From Micromonospora terminaliae (lineage in GTDB: Bacteria; Actinomycetota; Actinomycetes; Mycobacteriales; Micromonosporaceae): a stretch of 64,000 nt of DNA. Each line of letters opens with the position of its first letter. Position 1 is the stretch's first letter. Under the pieces are notes generated by a model that saw nothing but the letters and a program-made list of their open reading frames with translations, had not been told where the DNA came from and made no database searches. The DNA lies in NCBI RefSeq assembly GCF_009671205.1, contig NZ_CP045309.1:5474001-5538000 (forward strand), written 5' to 3'. Position numbers and translations under genes: made by a program. Shown here one piece after another: positions 60,129 to 64,000 of the stretch.

Positions 60129-61289
60129 GTGCGTCCCATCCGACCCGGTGACCGGGGACCCGCGGTGGCCGAGATCCGCACCGTGCTCACCGGCCTGGAA
60201 CTGCTACCGACCGGCCGCGGCGGCGAGGAGTTCGACGCCGAGACCGAACGCGCGGTCCGGGCGTTCCAGCAGTCCCGCGGCCTCAGCGTCGACGGGCGGG
60301 TGGGCGCGGAGACCTGGCGGGCGCTGGACGCGGCCCGCTGGCGGTTCGGTGCGCGCAGTCTCTACCACGCGGTCCCCGAGCCGCTGATCGGCGAGGACGT
60401 CCGGTCACTCCAGGAACGGCTCCTGGAGATGGGGTACGACGTCGGCCGCGCCGACGCCATCTACGGCATCCGCACCTCCCGCGCGGTGGCCCAGTTCCAG
60501 CGGGAGATGGGGTTGAAACCGGACGGGACGTGCGGCCCGCACACCGTCAACGCGCTGCGCCGCCTCGGCCGCAAGGTGGTCGGCGGGCGGCCGCAGTGGC
60601 TCCGTGAGGCAGATGCCATCCGGCAGGCCGGCCCGACCCTGGTCGGGCGGACCGTGGTGATCGACCCGGGGCACGGCGGCACCGACCCGGGCGTGGTGGT
60701 GCCCGACGGCCCGCTGCGCTGGACCGAGGCGGATCTCGTGCACGACCTGGCCAGCCGGCTGGAGGGGCGGCTCGCCGCAGCCGGCGTACGCGTGCAGCTC
60801 ACCCGGGGCCCGTCCCCGCGGACCTGCCTGCCGGACGCGGACCGCGCCCAGCTGGCCAACTCCCTCGGTGCGGACGTCTTCATCTCGCTGCACACCGACG
60901 GACACGCCAACCCGGCTGCCGACGGGGTGGCCACCTACCACTACGGCACCGACAACGGCGTCACCTCGGCGACCGGGGAGCGGCTGGCCGGGCTGGTGCA
61001 GCGGGAGATCGTGGCCCGCACCGGGCTGCGGGACTGCCGCACCCACGCCAAGGCCTGGGACCTGCTGCGGCTGACCCGGATGCCGGCGGTACGGGTCGAG
61101 GTGGGCTACCTGACCTCGCCGGCCGACCGCGGCCGGCTGGTGGACCCCCGGTTCCGGGACCGGCTGGTAGAGGCGATCGTGGCCGCCGTTCAGCGGATGT
61201 ACTACCCGATCGAGCGGGACGTGCCCACCGGCTCGATCGACGTGAGCGAGCTGCGGGCGGTGGTAGCCGCCGGCACGGTGGTCGACTGA
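60129..61289 (+). CDS. cwlM: N-acetylmuramoyl-L-alanine amidase family protein CwlM
   Basis: 386 aa. Two peptidoglycan-binding (PG_binding_1) repeats: residues ~5-70 (F-Q-Q-S-R-G-L-S-V-D-G) and ~85-150 (F-Q-R-E-M-G-L-K-P-D-G). Amidase_3 domain ~180-365 with zinc ligands D-P-G-H-G-G, W-T-E-A-D and S-L-H-T-D; catalytic E-V-G-Y-L near 325. No signal peptide, as in mycobacterial CwlM, which acts in the cytoplasm to regulate MurA. Zinc ligands are kept, so hydrolase activity is possible. GTG 60129 after GAGGGGG. Location after trxA matches the Rv3915 position. Confidence 0.93.
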   Translation: MRPIRPGDRGPAVAEIRTVLTGLELLPTGRGGEEFDAETERAVRAFQQSRGLSVDGRVGAETWRALDAARWRFGARSLYHAVPEPLIGEDVRSLQERLLEMGYDVGRADAIYGIRTSRAVAQFQREMGLKPDGTCGPHTVNALRRLGRKVVGGRPQWLREADAIRQAGPTLVGRTVVIDPGHGGTDPGVVVPDGPLRWTEADLVHDLASRLEGRLAAAGVRVQLTRGPSPRTCLPDADRAQLANSLGADVFISLHTDGHANPAADGVATYHYGTDNGVTSATGERLAGLVQREIVARTGLRDCRTHAKAWDLLRLTRMPAVRVEVGYLTSPADRGRLVDPRFRDRLVEAIVAAVQRMYYPIERDVPTGSIDVSELRAVVAAGTVVD

Positions 61290-61322
61290 GCAGGCCGGGC
61301 GCCTCAAGCTCACCGAGCGTCC

Positions 61323-61988
61323 TCAGCTCATCGAGCGGGTGGCGGGGGCCGGGCGGACCGGGCGCAGCAGCGTCTCCGGGCTCATCGAGCCGAGCAGCTT
61401 CTCCAGCGCGTACTCGACGTCGGACTTCCAGCTCAGCGCCGTGCGCAGTTCCAGCCGCAGCCGGGGGTAACGCGGGTGCGGGCGTACCGTCTTGAAGCCC
61501 ACCGAGAGGAAGAAGTCGGCCGGCGCGAGGCAGGCCCGCCTCGGGTCGTCGCCGTCGTCGCCGAACTTCGCGTCGCCGAACGCCTCGATCGCCTTGATGC
61601 CGCGCTTGGTGAGATCCCGGGCCACCCCCTGGACCAGCATCCGGCCCAGGCCGCCGCCTGCGAAGGCCGGCACCACGTGCGCGGTCATCAGCAGCGCCGC
61701 GTCCGCGGAGACCGGGGAGGTCGGAAAGGCCATCGAGCGCGGAACGTACGCCGGCGGGGCGTACATGACGAAACCGGCGGGCATGCCGTCGACGTACGCC
61801 AGCTTGCCGCAGGACCCCCACTCCAGGAGCGTCTGGGAGACCCAGGCCTCCTTCTCCAGCCCCGGGTCGCCGGCGGCGCACGCACGCTCGGCGGAGACCG
61901 GGTCCAGCTCCCAGTAGACGCACTGCCGGCAGGAGCGGGGCAGGTCCTCCAGCGTGTCCAGGGTCAGACTGACCAGACGTCGCGACAT
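61323..61988 (-). CDS. GNAT family N-acetyltransferase
   Basis: 221 aa. Residues ~20-35 have C-R-Q-C (zinc-like or redox). GNAT core: Y-V-D-G-M-P-A-G-F-V-M-Y-A near 66 and T-A-H-V-V-P-A-F-A-G-G-G-L-G-R-M-L-V near 105 (acetyl-CoA site). It is the conserved gene beside cwlM/parB in actinobacteria (Rv3916c-like by position, from memory). ATG 61988 chosen; 62003 is possible. Substrate unknown. Divergent from the aminotransferase gene. Confidence 0.85.
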   Translation of the reverse strand: MSRRLVSLTLDTLEDLPRSCRQCVYWELDPVSAERACAAGDPGLEKEAWVSQTLLEWGSCGKLAYVDGMPAGFVMYAPPAYVPRSMAFPTSPVSADAALLMTAHVVPAFAGGGLGRMLVQGVARDLTKRGIKAIEAFGDAKFGDDGDDPRRACLAPADFFLSVGFKTVRPHPRYPRLRLELRTALSWKSDVEYALEKLLGSMSPETLLRPVRPAPATRSMS

Positions 61989-62280
61989 GAGCACCCCACC
62001 CATAGGCCCGGAGCGGAGACCACCGCGGTCTCCCGCCGCCTTCCTGCCCCCGACGAGCGATCGTACGCTCCCGCCCGACGCTACGGGAGAGGACGCGCGA
62101 ACGCCCACCCGAGCCGGGGAGCGGGCCGGTCCGGGATGTGGACGTACCCACATGGCGGGCCCGATGCTGGACGGCGGCGACTACGATCGACCAACCGGCC
62201 CCCGCGCGCCGCCATGGTTGCCGGCATCGCGGGTACCACACCGGGCGGCAGCCCCGCCGACACCCGATCGAGGTGATGTC

Positions 62281-63594
62281 ATGACCGGCACGACACTCGA
62301 CGACTACACCGACCGGTACGCCCGGCGGGTCCGGGGGATGACGGCCTCCGAGATCCGGGCACTCTTCGCGGTCGCCAGCCGGCCGGAGGTGGTCTCGCTC
62401 GCCGGTGGGGCGCCCTACATCGCGGCCCTGCCGCTCGACGCGGTCGGCGAGATGCTCGGCCGGCTCGGCGCCGAACACGGCGCCACCACCCTCCAGTACG
62501 GCATCGGCCAGGGCACCCCGGAGCTGCGCGAGCGGATCTGCGAGGTGATGGCGCTGTCCGGGATCGACGCGTCGTGCGGCGCCTCGCCCGAGGACGTGGT
62601 GGTCACCGTCGGCGGGCAGCAGGCGCTCGACCTGGTGGCCCGGCTCTTCCTGGACCCGGGAGACGTGGTGCTCGCCGAGGGCCCGACGTACGTCGGCGCA
62701 CTCGGGGTGTTCCAGGCCGCCCAGGCCCAGGTGGCGCACGTGCCGATGGACAACGAAGGGCTGATCCCGGAGGCGCTGGAGGCGGCCATCGCCGACCTCG
62801 CCCGGGCCGGCCGGCGGGTGAAGTTCCTCTACACCATCCCCACCTACCAGAACCCGACCGGCGTGACGCTGAGCGAGGAGCGGCGTGAGCGGGTGCTCGA
62901 CATCTGCGAGCGCGCCGGGCTGCTGGTGGTGGAGGACGACCCGTACGGTCAGCTCGGTTTCGAGGGCGAGGCACCCGCGCCGCTGCGGGCCCGACGGCGC
63001 GACGGGGTGTTCTATCTGAGCACGTTCTCCAAGACGTTCGCGCCCGGCCTGCGGGTGGGCTGGATCCTCGCCCCGCACGCCGTCCGCGACAAGCTCGTCA
63101 TCGCCAGCGAGGCGCAGATCCTCTGCCCCAGCGGTTACGCGCAGGCCGCCGTCTCGACCTACCTGGGCACCATGCCCTGGCGGCAGCAGCTCAAGGTCTA
63201 CCGGGAGGTCTACCGCGAGCGCCGGGACGCCCTGCTCGACGCGCTCGCGGACCTGATGCCGGAGGGCACCACCTGGACCACCCCGGCCGGTGGCCTCTTC
63301 GTCTGGGCGACCCTGCCGGACGGCCTCGACTCCAAGGCCATGATGCCGCGGGCCGTCGCCGCTCGGGTCGCCTACGTGCCGGGCACCGGCTTCTACGCCG
63401 ACGGGACCGGCGCCGGCAACATGCGGCTCAACTTCTCCTTCCCGCCGCCGGAGCGGATCCGGGAGGGCGTCCGCCGGCTGGCCGGTGTGATGGAGCAGGA
63501 GATCGCCATGCGCAAGGTCTTCGGCGCGGTCGGCGGGGCGGGTCCCCGGCGCCGGCAGGGCGGCTCGGACGCCCCCGGTCCCGACTTGGCATGA
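62281..63594 (+). CDS. PLP-dependent aminotransferase (MocR/LysN-like class I/II)
   Basis: 437 aa. Fold-type I: L-A-G-G-A-P-Y near 40, G-G-Q-Q-A-L-D near 118, Y-Q-N-P-T-G-V-T near 188, D-D-P-Y-G-Q-L near 219 and the PLP Lys in S-T-F-S-K-T-F-A-P-G-L-R-V-G-W near 250. No N-terminal wHTH, so it is the enzyme form (2-aminoadipate/aromatic aminotransferase-like), not a MocR regulator. Substrate unknown. GAGGTGA precedes ATG 62281. The D-Ala-D-Ala ligase-like gene begins 8 bp after its stop. Confidence 0.9.
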   Translation: MTGTTLDDYTDRYARRVRGMTASEIRALFAVASRPEVVSLAGGAPYIAALPLDAVGEMLGRLGAEHGATTLQYGIGQGTPELRERICEVMALSGIDASCGASPEDVVVTVGGQQALDLVARLFLDPGDVVLAEGPTYVGALGVFQAAQAQVAHVPMDNEGLIPEALEAAIADLARAGRRVKFLYTIPTYQNPTGVTLSEERRERVLDICERAGLLVVEDDPYGQLGFEGEAPAPLRARRRDGVFYLSTFSKTFAPGLRVGWILAPHAVRDKLVIASEAQILCPSGYAQAAVSTYLGTMPWRQQLKVYREVYRERRDALLDALADLMPEGTTWTTPAGGLFVWATLPDGLDSKAMMPRAVAARVAYVPGTGFYADGTGAGNMRLNFSFPPPERIREGVRRLAGVMEQEIAMRKVFGAVGGAGPRRRQGGSDAPGPDLA

Positions 63595-63601
63595 TTCCCG
63601 C

Positions 63602-64000
63602 ATGTCCGTCAGCCCTGCCGCACACACTTCCGTGACCGGACCCGCCGCCACCGACGAACTGCACGTGCTGGTGCTCGCCGGCGGGCTCTCCTACGAGCGG
63701 GACGTCTCGCTCCGGTCCGGCCGGCGGGTGCTCGACGCGCTGCGCGCGGTCGGCGTGGAGGCCGAGCTGCGCGACGCCGACGTGGCGCTGCTGCCCGCCC
63801 TCGCCGCCGACCCGCCGGACGCCGTGGTGATCGCCCTGCACGGGGCCACCGGCGAGGACGGCTCGCTGCGCGGGGTGCTCGACCTCTGCGACGTCCCCTA
63901 CGTCGGCTGCGACGCCCGCGCGTCCCGCCTCGCCTGGGACAAGCCCTCCGCCAAGGCGGTGCTGCGCGAGGCGGGCATCCCCACCCCCGACTGGGTGGCG
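63602..64000 (+). CDS. D-alanine--D-alanine ligase-like protein, 5' part
   Basis: First 133 codons, open at the right edge. L-A-G-G-L-S-Y-E-R-D-V-S-L-R-S-G (residues ~26-41) is the ligase start motif, and V-V-I-A-L-H-G-A-T-G-E-D-G-S-L-R-G-V-L-D near 76-95 and C-D-V-P-Y-V-G are also typical. D-K-P-S-A-K near 114 is the start of the ATP-grasp domain. It probably joins D-Ala for peptidoglycan or is the actinobacterial paralogue found near parB. Ends are truncated. Confidence 0.88.
   Translation, partial: MSVSPAAHTSVTGPAATDELHVLVLAGGLSYERDVSLRSGRRVLDALRAVGVEAELRDADVALLPALAADPPDAVVIALHGATGEDGSLRGVLDLCDVPYVGCDARASRLAWDKPSAKAVLREAGIPTPDWVA

Noticed and set aside
62281..63594. MocR-type regulator
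   Set aside because: No N-terminal winged helix; the aminotransferase fold starts within the first 40 residues.
1..64000. tRNA genes, CRISPR arrays, insertion sequences, att sites
   Set aside because: No cloverleaf with GTTCRA T-loop, no regularly spaced repeats, no transposase or integrase motifs found.

Overview
The window is about 73% G+C by eye, rich in GTG starts and ATGA/GTGA stop-start overlaps. Its gene order from dnaB through rplI-rpsR-ssb-rpsF, ponA, DUF5318, padR, ino1, pcnA, murJ, a kinase-like protein, sigM, trxB, trxA and cwlM is the conserved origin-proximal block of Actinomycetota, as I remember it from Streptomyces and Mycobacterium. Protein content (several GT87-type membrane proteins, a DUF4192 protein, SARP regulator, SigE-family sigma factor) suggests Micromonosporaceae, probably Micromonospora or a close relative. 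oriC and dnaA are not in the window. By synteny they should lie a short way beyond the right edge, after parB/parA. I saw no rRNA, tRNA, CRISPR array, insertion sequence or prophage.

Layout. (1) 1-6.5 kb: molybdenum cofactor and molybdoenzyme maturation (DUF6457 protein, mobA, fdhD, moaA, moaD) with a DUF4192 protein, a fructosamine-kinase-like gene and a metallophosphoesterase. (2) 6.6-16.6 kb: an unusual EndoQ/PHP-UvrD helicase fusion, prepilin peptidase, EamA exporter, membrane protein, a leaderless AAA ATPase behind a repeated CTAG-rich operator-like motif, GNAT, DoxX and a GT87 protein. (3) 16.6-19.4 kb: second Moco operon, minus strand, moaC-mog-moeA-moaE. (4) 19.6-28.9 kb: AfsR-type SARP regulator divergent from a membrane GGDEF-EAL protein, then a small plus-strand run. 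(5) 28.9-34.1 kb: dnaB, a membrane protein with a Trp-Asp-Arg nonapeptide repeat, and rpsF-ssb-rpsR-rplI. (6) 34.7-44.7 kb: endonuclease IV, two polyprenyl-sugar-type membrane glycosyltransferases, class A PBP, DUF5318, padR and ino1. (7) 44.8-51.2 kb: ogt, SigE-family sigma factor with a membrane partner, NfeD-flotillin pair and a secreted subtilase with a fascin-like tail. (8) 51.3-64 kb: pcnA, murJ, pseudokinase, sigM with anti-sigma, trxB-trxA, cwlM, GNAT, aminotransferase and the start of a D-Ala-D-Ala ligase-like gene.

How it works together. The two Moco loci plus mobA and fdhD cover MPT synthesis (moaA, moaC, moaD, moaE), metal insertion (mog, moeA), nucleotide addition (mobA) and sulfuration of formate dehydrogenase (fdhD). 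The right half is a cell-wall and replication housekeeping block: lipid II flipping (murJ), peptidoglycan polymerisation (ponA), peptidoglycan regulation or hydrolysis (cwlM), inositol for mycothiol and phosphatidylinositol (ino1), thioredoxin and replication proteins. DnaA-box-like sites stand upstream of dnaB, between murJ and the pseudokinase gene, and next to the DUF4192 gene.

I found no clearly new multi-gene system. The best leads are the EndoQ-UvrD fusion, the paired GTCTAGC-N6-GCTAGAC sites around the AAA ATPase gene, the WDR nonapeptide membrane protein, a perfect 25-bp palindrome at padR, and the subtilase with six fascin-like repeats.
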